Assembly (NCBI GenBank): GCA_003577365.1
Contig: QEUY01000048.1
Span: 1 to 18,154, forward strand
Reading direction: 5' to 3'
DNA: 18,154 nucleotides
Origin: Chloroflexota bacterium
GTDB taxonomy: Bacteria; Chloroflexota; Anaerolineae; Caldilineales; Caldilineaceae
Below are positions 1 through 6,875 of the stretch, piece by piece. Within the stretch, counting starts at the first letter, position 1. Each line of letters starts with the position of its first letter. The translations under genes and the position numbers were made by a program. The notes beneath the pieces were generated by a model, which searched no databases, had not been told where the DNA came from, and saw nothing but the letters and a program-made list of their open reading frames with translations.

Positions 1-1076
1 CGCCGGCGGGCTGGAAATACCCCCTGAGCGGGCTGGATGCAGGCTTTAACACCTGGCTCAACGGCCATATCTGGCGCATGATGGAGCACGCCGGGCGGCT
101 GTACATCGGCACTTGGAACATGGCGACCGAGTTCCGCACCACGCCGAACGCCGAGAGTATGTTGGAACCCAACTACGGCTTTGACCTCTATGCCACGAGC
201 GACGGGCATCATTTTCAGCCCGTCTCGACCTCCGGTTTTGGCGACCGTTTCAACTATGGCGTGCGCTCGTTTGCCTCCACCCCGCACGGTCTGTTTGTGG
301 GGACTGCAAATAAATGGTATGGGCTGCAAATTTGGCGCGGCGCCCCGGCAGACAACCCGCTGCCCCAGACGGCAGGGCACGCCGGGCCGGTGGTGGGGCG
401 CCGCGAGCCGGCAGCCCCGCAAAATCTGGAGGCCGAGCCGCTGGACACCAGCGTCTTGCTGTCCTGGGAGCCGGTGAGCGGGGCGGCGCGCTACCATGTG
501 CTGCGCGCCCAGGTCGTCGACCAGCGCCACCAGATCCGGCGCAGCCCTTTCCTCGCCCGGATCATAAAGCTGGTACGCATGGCCTTTGCCGTCATGCCCA
601 GCCTCTATCTGCCGCCTGTGCCTGACCAGGTGTGGGTGCCCGGCCCCTATGTCCAGATCGGCGTCGTCGACCAGACGACCTTTGTGGACGCCGAGGGGCA
701 GGCCGGTGTGCGCTATCTGTATATGGTTCAGGCCGAAACCGAGACGGGCGCGCGCTCCAACTTCTCCAACGTCGTGGCACTGCCGCTGCTCGCGCCGCCT
801 GTGACCCAGGCCGTGGTGATGGAACGGTTGCAGCGGCTGGCGCTGCAAGATGTCGGGGACTTGGCGGCCCACTTTATGCATGTCCGAGCCGCCCTGGCCT
901 CCGGTGACAGCGTCGCGGCCGCGGCCGGGCTGCAGGACGGGGCCGCCCAGATCGCAGACGCGCTGGCCCACGCCACCGATCCCGTCGCCCTGGCCGATCT
1001 GCAGGTGGTGTGGGCCAAGTGGCAGCGCCGAGTTGCGCTCAGCCGGCAGGGCCTGCTTCCCGCCAGCCGCCTGTAG
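1..1076 (+). CDS. Secreted propeller/Fn3/helical paralog, 5'-truncated by window edge
   Basis: The reading frame is open from base 3 and ends at TAG 1074-1076, so this is the C-terminal part of a longer gene. The ATG at 78 is internal, because codons before it still match the two downstream paralogs (GWKYPLSG, NGHIWRMM). What remains is the last propeller-like blades, including the family motif GFGDRFNYGVRS and the GLFVGTANKWYGLQIW stretch. An Fn3-like domain follows (about bases 411-795; SVLLSWEPVSGAARYHVLR) and then an Ala-rich helical tail of about 85 residues. Unlike its paralogs, the Fn3 part carries an insertion of about 45 residues (bases 520-650) with a hydrophobic segment (IIKLVRMAFAVMPSLYLPP). 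The protein is probably exported, like the full-length copies. Function is unknown. Membership of the paralog family is certain; the domain names rest on pattern only. Confidence 0.85.
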   Translation, partial: PAGWKYPLSGLDAGFNTWLNGHIWRMMEHAGRLYIGTWNMATEFRTTPNAESMLEPNYGFDLYATSDGHHFQPVSTSGFGDRFNYGVRSFASTPHGLFVGTANKWYGLQIWRGAPADNPLPQTAGHAGPVVGRREPAAPQNLEAEPLDTSVLLSWEPVSGAARYHVLRAQVVDQRHQIRRSPFLARIIKLVRMAFAVMPSLYLPPVPDQVWVPGPYVQIGVVDQTTFVDAEGQAGVRYLYMVQAETETGARSNFSNVVALPLLAPPVTQAVVMERLQRLALQDVGDLAAHFMHVRAALASGDSVAAAAGLQDGAAQIADALAHATDPVALADLQVVWAKWQRRVALSRQGLLPASRL

Positions 1077-1105
1077 ATAGGGCCGTCGCTTGATTCGCCA
1101 TGGAA

Positions 1106-1158
1106 CACATGGCGATATAACACACGGCAACATAACACATGGCGATATAACACATGAC
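1106..1158 (+). repeat. 15-bp tandem repeat carrying in-phase mini-ORFs before the lipoprotein start
   Basis: Three full 15-bp units (1106-1120, 1121-1135, 1136-1150; consensus CACATGGCGATATAA) plus a partial fourth (1151-1158) sit directly before the next gene. Units 1 and 3 are identical; unit 2 has CACACGGCAACATAA. Units 1 and 3 each read ATG GCG ATA TAA, a three-codon ORF in the same phase as the lipoprotein. The fourth unit supplies that gene's own ATG at 1154. Each unit also contains a TATAAC or CATAAC hexamer, -10-like in this GC-rich setting. The repeat is seen directly; any regulatory role is inference. Confidence 0.85.
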
Positions 1159-2374
1159 GGCCAATCAGTCTATGCATCGTTCGTTTTGGCTTTTGCTGCG
1201 TATCGTGCTGGTGCTGCTGCTGCTTGTGCTTGGCGGCTGCCGTCAGCGGGCGGAGCGGCGGCGTGCCGCCGCGACGGCGACATCACAGGCGGCCGCGTCA
1301 CAGGCGGCAACGTCACAGGCGGCCCAATCGCCCGCCGCGCCGGCAGGGGCCTCGCAACCAGGCAGCCAGGCCGCTGAATCTGCCGCGGCGGCGGCGCTCC
1401 GGACGGTGACCGAGGACGGCGGGCGGTTGGATTGGTCGCGGGCGCGCAACTTGATCGCATTCGACCGGCGCGATGCCAATGGCGTCTACCAGATCTGGAC
1501 GATCACGCCGGAAGGCGCCAATGAGACGTGTCTGACCTGCAACCAGCCCAACGCGCCGGTGCATCACAAGGGCAACCCCGCCTGGCATCCTTCCGGCGAC
1601 TTTATTGTCTTTCAGGCCTCTACCCAGAGCGACGGCTTGTTGGCCGCCTTGGCGACGCCGGGGATAGGGCGCAACAACAATCTCTGGTTGATGAGTGCGG
1701 ATGGCCGCACCTATGTTCAACTGACCCAAGTGGCCGAGGGAATGGGCGTGCTGCATCCCCATTTTTCGGAGGACGGCAGCCGGCTGCTCTGGGCCGAAAA
1801 GAGCGGGGCCATGCGCCCGCTGCGCGGCGAAGCCGAGGAATGGACGCTGCGCGTCGCCGATTTCGTCACCAGCGGCGGCGCACCTCGGCTGGAGAACATC
1901 CAGAGCTACCAGCCCTTGGGCCGGACCTTCTATGAGAGCCATGGGTTTTCGCCGGATGGGTCGAGGATTCTGTTCACCGCCTTTCTCCAGCCGGATGAGG
2001 CGAACGCAGCCTGGATGGATATCTATACGCTGGACCTAGCTGCGGGCAGCGTCACCCGGCTGACCGACAGCCCCGAGGTGTGGGATGAGCACGCACACTA
2101 CTCGCCGGACGGCCGCACCATTGTCTGGGCCTCCAGCGCCGATTGCCAGTGCGATCCCACCCGGCTGCGCACGCTGCAAATGGATCTGTGGCAGATGCAG
2201 GCGGATGGCGCAAACAAGACCCGCGTGACCAATCTGGTGGCAAGCAGCGCGAGCCGGCGGCTTGTCGTCGACAATAGCTGGGGGCCCGATGGCCGGCAGG
2301 TTGCGGTTTTGATCGTGGACGGCAGCGCCCCCCAGCAAGGCACCATTGCCATCGTTACGCTGAACACGCCATGA
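1154..2374 (+). CDS. TolB/PD40-like beta-propeller lipoprotein
   Basis: This 406-residue protein starts with a signal peptide ending in a lipobox (LVLGGC, Cys29), so it should be lipid-anchored outside the membrane. A low-complexity Ala/Gln/Ser linker with SQAA repeats (residues about 38-75) leads to a propeller built from WD40-like PD40 strands: HPSGDFIVFQ, HFSEDGSRLLWAE, GFSPDGSRILFTA, HYSPDGRTIVWAS and SWGPDGRQVAVL. The first blade is NLIAFDRRDANGVYQIW. PD40 propellers are best known from TolB, but no Tol-Pal genes are nearby, so TolB function is not implied. Unusually it has a CxxC (126/129) and a CxC (331/333). ATG 1154 lacks a clear Shine-Dalgarno; ATG 1172 is an alternative start that keeps the signal peptide. 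The gene sits between two copies of the large paralog family. Confidence 0.85.
   Translation: MTANQSMHRSFWLLLRIVLVLLLLVLGGCRQRAERRRAAATATSQAAASQAATSQAAQSPAAPAGASQPGSQAAESAAAAALRTVTEDGGRLDWSRARNLIAFDRRDANGVYQIWTITPEGANETCLTCNQPNAPVHHKGNPAWHPSGDFIVFQASTQSDGLLAALATPGIGRNNNLWLMSADGRTYVQLTQVAEGMGVLHPHFSEDGSRLLWAEKSGAMRPLRGEAEEWTLRVADFVTSGGAPRLENIQSYQPLGRTFYESHGFSPDGSRILFTAFLQPDEANAAWMDIYTLDLAAGSVTRLTDSPEVWDEHAHYSPDGRTIVWASSADCQCDPTRLRTLQMDLWQMQADGANKTRVTNLVASSASRRLVVDNSWGPDGRQVAVLIVDGSAPQQGTIAIVTLNTP
1280..1324 (+). repeat. Intragenic 15-bp repeats encoding SQAA(A/T/Q) linker
   Basis: Three 15-bp units (1280-1294, 1295-1309, 1310-1324) share the core TCACAGGCGGC; a decayed fourth follows to about 1339. 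They encode T-SQAA-A-SQAA-T-SQAA in the linker after the lipobox. Because the unit is five codons long, copy-number change would only alter linker length, not frame. Confidence 0.8.
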
Positions 2375-2434
2375 GCCGCCGGTACTCTGAGCTTCCTGAA
2401 CTAGAGTCTGTACTCCTGCAAAGCGCCTAACACT

Positions 2435-4642
2435 ATGCACCGCACGTCTTCCGTGGTCTATGCCGTTGTGCTTATATCGCTCTTGGCCGCCGCTGTGTGG
2501 GGGGGGGCCCAGGCTGCCAAACCGGCGCGTGGTCAGACTGTCCCGCCGACGCCGACCCCATCGCCCACGCTCACCGCCACGCGTATGCCAGCGCCGGGGC
2601 CGCTGCCCACGTCTACCCCCTTGCCTACGCCGGGGGGGCAGCGACCGCCGCAACTGCTACCGCCCGATGTGAATTTTGTCCCGATTTCGCCCCCTGGCTT
2701 TGGCGACCGCCAAAACAGTTGGGCCTGGGCCATGACCTGGTGGAACGGCTATCTCTATGTCGGCACAAACCGCGCCTGGGCTTGCCTGGAGGCTGCGTCC
2801 ATCATCCGCATCAGCCCGCTGTTGGGCGAATATCCGCCCGATGACCCGGACATTGCGTGTACGCCTGCCCCCGAAGACCTCGCTCTGCAAGCCGAGATCT
2901 GGCGTTGGTCGCCCGATAAAAATCTCTGGGAACGGGTCTATCGATCGCCGCGCGATGTGCCGATTGCCGGCGGCAAACTGGTGCCGCGCGAGGTGGGTTT
3001 CCGCGGCTTGAGCGTCTACACCGAACCGGATGGCACCGAGGCGCTCTATGTGGGGGGTGTCAGCCCGCGCTTTGTCTGGGCCGAGGCCGCGCCCCCGCGC
3101 CTGCTGCGCTCCACCGACGGCGTGAACTTTGCGCCCGTGCCGCAAGACCCCGGCAGCGTGTTGGGCGATCTCCCCTATGCCAGCTTGCGCAACCCAATTT
3201 CATTCAAGGGTCGCTTCTTCATTCTTGCCGGCCCTGTGCAGGGCAGCGGCGTCTTGATGGAAGCCAAGAACCCCGCAGGCGGCAACAATAACTTCCAGGT
3301 CGTCAGCCCGCCCAATGTGAGCATCAGCGCGGTCGAGATCTATAACGACTATCTTTACTTGGGCGTGCGCAGCGTCGCCGACGGCTATGGCGTGATCCGC
3401 ACCAAGGCCACCGGCCCGCTGCCCTATACCTATGAAACCGTGGTCGATCAGGGGGCCTTTTTGCCCGACCTGCCCAATATCGAGGTTTTGGGCATGCAGG
3501 TCTTTCAGGGCCGGTTGTATGTGGGGGCCAATGGCGTGCTGGTGCCGCCCGTCCTTATGGGGCCGGCGGAGATGATCCGCATCAACCCCGACAACACCTG
3601 GGACCTGGTCATGGGCGACGGCCGCGAGACGCCCACGGGCTGGAAATATCCCATCAGCGGCTTTACCGCCGGTTTTGGCAATTTCTACAATGCCCATGTC
3701 TGGCGCATGGCCGAGTTTGAAGACAATCTTTTCGTGGGCACGTTCGACAGCAGCACCGTTTATCGGAACAGCGGTGAAGGGTTTCGTCCGATTGATTATG
3801 ATAACTTGGGCTTTGACCTGTTTTACTCCCCCAATGGCCGCGACTATTTCCCGGTGACGCGCACAGGGTTTGATGACAAGTTCAACTTTGGTGTGCGCAG
3901 TTTGGAGACTACGCCGGCGGGGCTGTTCTTGGGTACGGCCAACTACTATTATGGGCTGCAAGTCTGGCGTCTGCCTGTGGGGAGCATGGCAAACAACCGC
4001 TTTGTCTTTTTGCCGCTGATGCGCGCTGCCGGGTCGGGCCAGACACAGGCCGCAGCCGCGGGCACGCCCGCGGCCCCACCTGCGCCGGGACGCGCCGAAG
4101 CCCTGGTGCGCGGCGATGATGTCGTAGTGGCTTGGGATGCGGCGCTCGGCGCGCAGCGTTATCAGATCTGGCGCGCCACGCCGTTGACCACGACGGTCGA
4201 GGGCCAGACCGTCGCCGCGGGCTGGCGAGAGCCCCAGACGGTGGGCGAGACCCGTGACCTCTATTGGGTGGATACCGGCGCGGCTGGGGGGGGCTATCTC
4301 TATTCTGTGACAGCCGTTGCCCCTGGGGGCGCGCAGTCGTCCTCGTCGAACCTTGCCCCGCTGCGCAGAGAGTCATTCGATATTTTGCTCCAGCAGCTAG
4401 ACGCATTCGCTTGGGCAGACGGCGAAGACGCCGCCTGGAGCCATGTCCGGAACGCAGTTCAGCGTGGATTAGCCGGCGGCGATCTGGGCGCGGCCATCTC
4501 GGCTGTGACAGACCTGCGCCAGAGCGTGCGCCAACTCGACCAGCAATTGCTGCCGGCATGGCAGGCGGAGGATGCTGCCTACGGGTTGGATCAGCTGCAA
4601 CGCCGCCTTGGCCTACTTCAATCCGGTACTCTGCAGCCGTAA
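2435..4642 (+). CDS. Secreted propeller-like/Fn3/helical paralog (735 aa)
   Basis: A signal peptide (residues 1 to about 28) is followed by a Pro/Thr-rich linker (about 33-72), typical of an exported spacer. Residues about 75-520 form a repetitive beta-rich region that looks like a propeller: SWAWAMTWWNGYLYVGTNRAW near 88-110, RSTDGVNFAPVPQDPGSV, NGRDYFPVTRTGFDDKFNFG near 478, and GLFLGTANYYYGLQVW. The DG and NG turns before F.P resemble Asp-box/BNR turns. FVFLPLM (523-529) marks the end of this region. An Fn3-like domain spans about 550-643 (VVVAWDAALGAQRYQIWRAT), and a helical domain ends the protein (644-735). No catalytic motif is recognised; ligand binding or adhesion is a guess. The ATG has no strong Shine-Dalgarno. 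The gene contains G-runs of 9, 7 and 8. The next paralog begins immediately after its TAA. Confidence 0.88.
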   Translation: MHRTSSVVYAVVLISLLAAAVWGGAQAAKPARGQTVPPTPTPSPTLTATRMPAPGPLPTSTPLPTPGGQRPPQLLPPDVNFVPISPPGFGDRQNSWAWAMTWWNGYLYVGTNRAWACLEAASIIRISPLLGEYPPDDPDIACTPAPEDLALQAEIWRWSPDKNLWERVYRSPRDVPIAGGKLVPREVGFRGLSVYTEPDGTEALYVGGVSPRFVWAEAAPPRLLRSTDGVNFAPVPQDPGSVLGDLPYASLRNPISFKGRFFILAGPVQGSGVLMEAKNPAGGNNNFQVVSPPNVSISAVEIYNDYLYLGVRSVADGYGVIRTKATGPLPYTYETVVDQGAFLPDLPNIEVLGMQVFQGRLYVGANGVLVPPVLMGPAEMIRINPDNTWDLVMGDGRETPTGWKYPISGFTAGFGNFYNAHVWRMAEFEDNLFVGTFDSSTVYRNSGEGFRPIDYDNLGFDLFYSPNGRDYFPVTRTGFDDKFNFGVRSLETTPAGLFLGTANYYYGLQVWRLPVGSMANNRFVFLPLMRAAGSGQTQAAAAGTPAAPPAPGRAEALVRGDDVVVAWDAALGAQRYQIWRATPLTTTVEGQTVAAGWREPQTVGETRDLYWVDTGAAGGGYLYSVTAVAPGGAQSSSSNLAPLRRESFDILLQQLDAFAWADGEDAAWSHVRNAVQRGLAGGDLGAAISAVTDLRQSVRQLDQQLLPAWQAEDAAYGLDQLQRRLGLLQSGTLQP
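2499..2507 (+). repeat. G9 homopolymer in signal-peptide codons
   Basis: Nine consecutive G residues encode the W-G-G part of the signal peptide. The same gene has G7 at 2632-2638 and G8 at 4286-4293. Slippage in any of them would frameshift the exported protein. Runs this long are not very improbable in high-GC DNA, so phase variation is only a possibility. Confidence 0.7.
4151..4190 (+). repeat. 40-bp perfect direct repeat shared with 6362-6401
   Basis: These 40 bases in the Fn3-coding part (residues AQRYQIWRATPLT) are identical to 6362-6401 in the next paralog, including all synonymous positions. This points to recent duplication or gene conversion between the adjacent copies. Confidence 0.85.
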
Positions 4643-6862
4643 GTGCAGTTCATCAAGATGCCGACTCACAAAACCGATCACCAACTCAGAAACGGGTTCC
4701 GTTGGGCAGTTCGGGCGCGCCAGGCCCTGACGCTCAACGCAGGGGCAGCGGCCGTGCGCTCTCGTGCTTTCCCGCTGTGTGTGCTGGTCGCGCTGCTGCT
4801 CACCGGCAGCAGCGTCGTAGCCGCGCCCAAGACGAGCGTTATGGCCGATAGCCCGCCGGTTGGCGCTTCGGTCGCGGGCTTTACGCAAATAATCGTCCCC
4901 GGTTTTGGCGACCGCAACAATAGCTGGGCGTGGGCGATGCAATGGTGGAACGGCTATCTCTATGTCGGCACCAACCGTGCCTGGCATTGCGCCGAAACCT
5001 ATTCGCTCACACGCCAGTTCCCGACCCTCTTTCCCTATCCTCCGGATGACCCGGACGTGGAGTGCCCCGAAAACCCCAATGAAATGCAACTGGCCGCGGA
5101 GATTTGGCGCTACTCCCCGCTTGGAAAGATGTGGGAGCGGGTCTATCGCTCGCCCAACGACGTGCACATCCCCGGCACTGTGGGCTATACCGTGGCGCGC
5201 GATGTGGGGTTTCGTGGCATGGCGGTCTTCCAGGAGCCGGATGGCACCGAGGCGCTTTATGTGGGCAGCGTCAGCCCGCGCTTTATCTGGGATAAGGCTC
5301 CCCCCCCGCGCATCTTGCGCTCGACCGACGGCGTGAACTTTGCGCCTGTGCCGCAAGACCCCGGCAGCGTGCTCTATGAACTGGTGGAGTCGAGCCTGCG
5401 CAACCCGGTGATCTATCAGGATAAGATCTTCTTTATCTCCGGCACGGTGCAAGGCAGCGGCCCGCTCTTGGCTGCATCCAACCCGGCGGGCGGCAACGAT
5501 GAGTTTCAGATCGTCAGCCCCCCGGCCACGATCGTCAGCGCGGCGGCGGTCTACAACGGCTATCTCTACATCGGGGTCCAAGATTTGGCCCAGGGCTATT
5601 CGATTCTCAAGACCGATGCCAGCGGCCCTCCGCCCTATACCTACACCCAGGTGGTGGGCAATGGCGGCTATCTAACCCGCCGGCCCAACCACGAAGTGCT
5701 TGCCATGGAGGTCTTCGACGGGCGGCTGTATATCGGCGGCAACGGCATCCGCGGCAGTCTTGCCATGGGATTGGGCGGCCCTGCAGAGATGATCCGCATC
5801 AACCCCGACGACAGTTGGGATCTCATCATGGGCGAGGAGCGTGAGACGCCCACGGGCTGGAAGTTCCCCATCAGCGGTTTTATGCCGGGGTTCGGCAACT
5901 TCTTCAACGGCCATATCTGGCGCATGATCGACTTTGACGGCCAACTCTTTGTCGGGACCTTCGATGCCAGCACCGTCCAGAAAGACAACCCGGAGCGCGG
6001 CCCCACCCTGCGGCCGGTGATGGGGTTTGACCTCTATCGCAGCGCCAACGGGCGGGACTTTGTGCCTGTGACGCGCACCGGGTTCGGCGACAAGTTCAAT
6101 TTCGGCGTCCGCAGCCTGGAGGTGACGCCGTATGGGCTGTTTCTAGGCACCGCCAACTATTATTACGGGCTGCAGATCTGGCAGTTGCCTTCGGCTGACA
6201 GTCTGGCCGACAAGTTTGTCTATCTCCCGCTGCTCAGCGGCGGCACGGGCAATGGAGCCGCCGCGGCCGCGGCGGTCAACGCCTCTGTGGCGACGCCGCA
6301 ACGGGTCGAGGCATTGGCGCGCGACGGCGATGCCTTGTTGGTGTGGGATGCCGCGCCGGGGGCGCAGCGTTATCAGATCTGGCGCGCCACGCCGTTGACC
6401 AGCGAGGTCGAGGGCGAAATGGTGGATGCGGGTTGGGGCGACGCCACGCTGGCCGGCGAGACCGCAGATCTGTACTGGGTAGACAGCGGCGCAGGGGGCA
6501 GCAACGATGTCTATTATGTGATGAGCCAGGGGCCAAACCTCGCCGTCTCCGGCCCGTCCAACCTGGCCGTGGTGCGCCCGTCGAGTGTGCGCGAACTGAT
6601 GGCCGAGTTGGATGCGATGGCGTGGAACGACCCCGACGCCGCCGGTTGGTCGGGCGTGAAGCAGATGGTCGAGCGGGCCGTCACCGGCGAGGCGCTTGAC
6701 ACCACGTCCGAAGCGGTTGCGCGGCTGCAGCAGCGTCTAGAGGACGCAGGCCAGGGCTTTCTGCCGGCGTGGCGGGCAAAGGATGCCATCTATCTGCTGC
6801 AGAAATTGCAGCGCCGGATTGCGCTGGCCCAGGCCAATCTCATCCCGTTTAGCATAGAGTAG
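4643..6862 (+). CDS. Secreted propeller-like/Fn3/helical paralog (up to 739 aa)
   Basis: This is the adjacent, full-length paralog of 2435-4642, with the same architecture. It has the GFGDRNNSWAWAMQWWNGYL motif (from residue 87), RSTDGVNFAPVPQDPGSV, GFGDKFNFGVRSLE (from 480), GLFLGTANYYYGLQIW and FVYLPLL (525-531). An Fn3-like domain (ALLVWDAAPGAQRYQIWRAT) and a helical tail of about 90 residues follow. It lacks the Pro/Thr linker of its neighbour. The longest frame starts at GTG 4643, right after the previous stop; ATG 4658 is next. GTG 4754 would give a better signal peptide (AFPLCVLVALLLTGSSVVAA close to the N-terminus, 702 aa) and has AGGGG eight bases upstream, so it may be the true start. 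It is probably translationally linked to the preceding gene. Function is unknown. Confidence 0.88.
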   Translation: MQFIKMPTHKTDHQLRNGFRWAVRARQALTLNAGAAAVRSRAFPLCVLVALLLTGSSVVAAPKTSVMADSPPVGASVAGFTQIIVPGFGDRNNSWAWAMQWWNGYLYVGTNRAWHCAETYSLTRQFPTLFPYPPDDPDVECPENPNEMQLAAEIWRYSPLGKMWERVYRSPNDVHIPGTVGYTVARDVGFRGMAVFQEPDGTEALYVGSVSPRFIWDKAPPPRILRSTDGVNFAPVPQDPGSVLYELVESSLRNPVIYQDKIFFISGTVQGSGPLLAASNPAGGNDEFQIVSPPATIVSAAAVYNGYLYIGVQDLAQGYSILKTDASGPPPYTYTQVVGNGGYLTRRPNHEVLAMEVFDGRLYIGGNGIRGSLAMGLGGPAEMIRINPDDSWDLIMGEERETPTGWKFPISGFMPGFGNFFNGHIWRMIDFDGQLFVGTFDASTVQKDNPERGPTLRPVMGFDLYRSANGRDFVPVTRTGFGDKFNFGVRSLEVTPYGLFLGTANYYYGLQIWQLPSADSLADKFVYLPLLSGGTGNGAAAAAAVNASVATPQRVEALARDGDALLVWDAAPGAQRYQIWRATPLTSEVEGEMVDAGWGDATLAGETADLYWVDSGAGGSNDVYYVMSQGPNLAVSGPSNLAVVRPSSVRELMAELDAMAWNDPDAAGWSGVKQMVERAVTGEALDTTSEAVARLQQRLEDAGQGFLPAWRAKDAIYLLQKLQRRIALAQANLIPFSIE
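4741..4745 (+). promoter_or_regulatory. Possible ribosome binding site for alternative start GTG 4754
   Basis: AGGGG lies eight bases before GTG 4754, in frame with the 4643 ORF. Neither GTG 4643 nor ATG 4658 has a comparable site. Starting at 4754 removes a 37-residue polar extension that is unusual ahead of a signal peptide. Confidence 0.4.
6362..6401 (+). repeat. 40-bp perfect direct repeat shared with 4151-4190
   Basis: Second copy of the identical 40-base segment in the Fn3-coding region of the neighbouring paralog. Confidence 0.85.
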
Positions 6863-6869
6863 GGCAGGA
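6861..6869 (+). promoter_or_regulatory. Ribosome binding site supporting GTG start at 6876
   Basis: AGGGCAGGA overlaps the end of the previous gene's stop codon. Its AGGA (6866-6869) is six bases before GTG 6876, which supports this GTG as the glycosyltransferase start. Confidence 0.6.
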
Positions 6870-6875
6870 CACATC

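Noticed and set aside
1090..1121. TTGATT ... TATAAC as a promoter
   Set aside because: The spacing to the best -10 (TATAAC) is 20 bp; at 17-18 bp the hexamer is poor. Too weak to call as a defined promoter.
1090..1377. 95-codon + frame with HGDIT/GGNVT pentamer repeats
   Set aside because: It overlaps the lipoprotein in another frame. The pentapeptides are a by-product of the 15-bp repeats, and there is no ribosome binding site.
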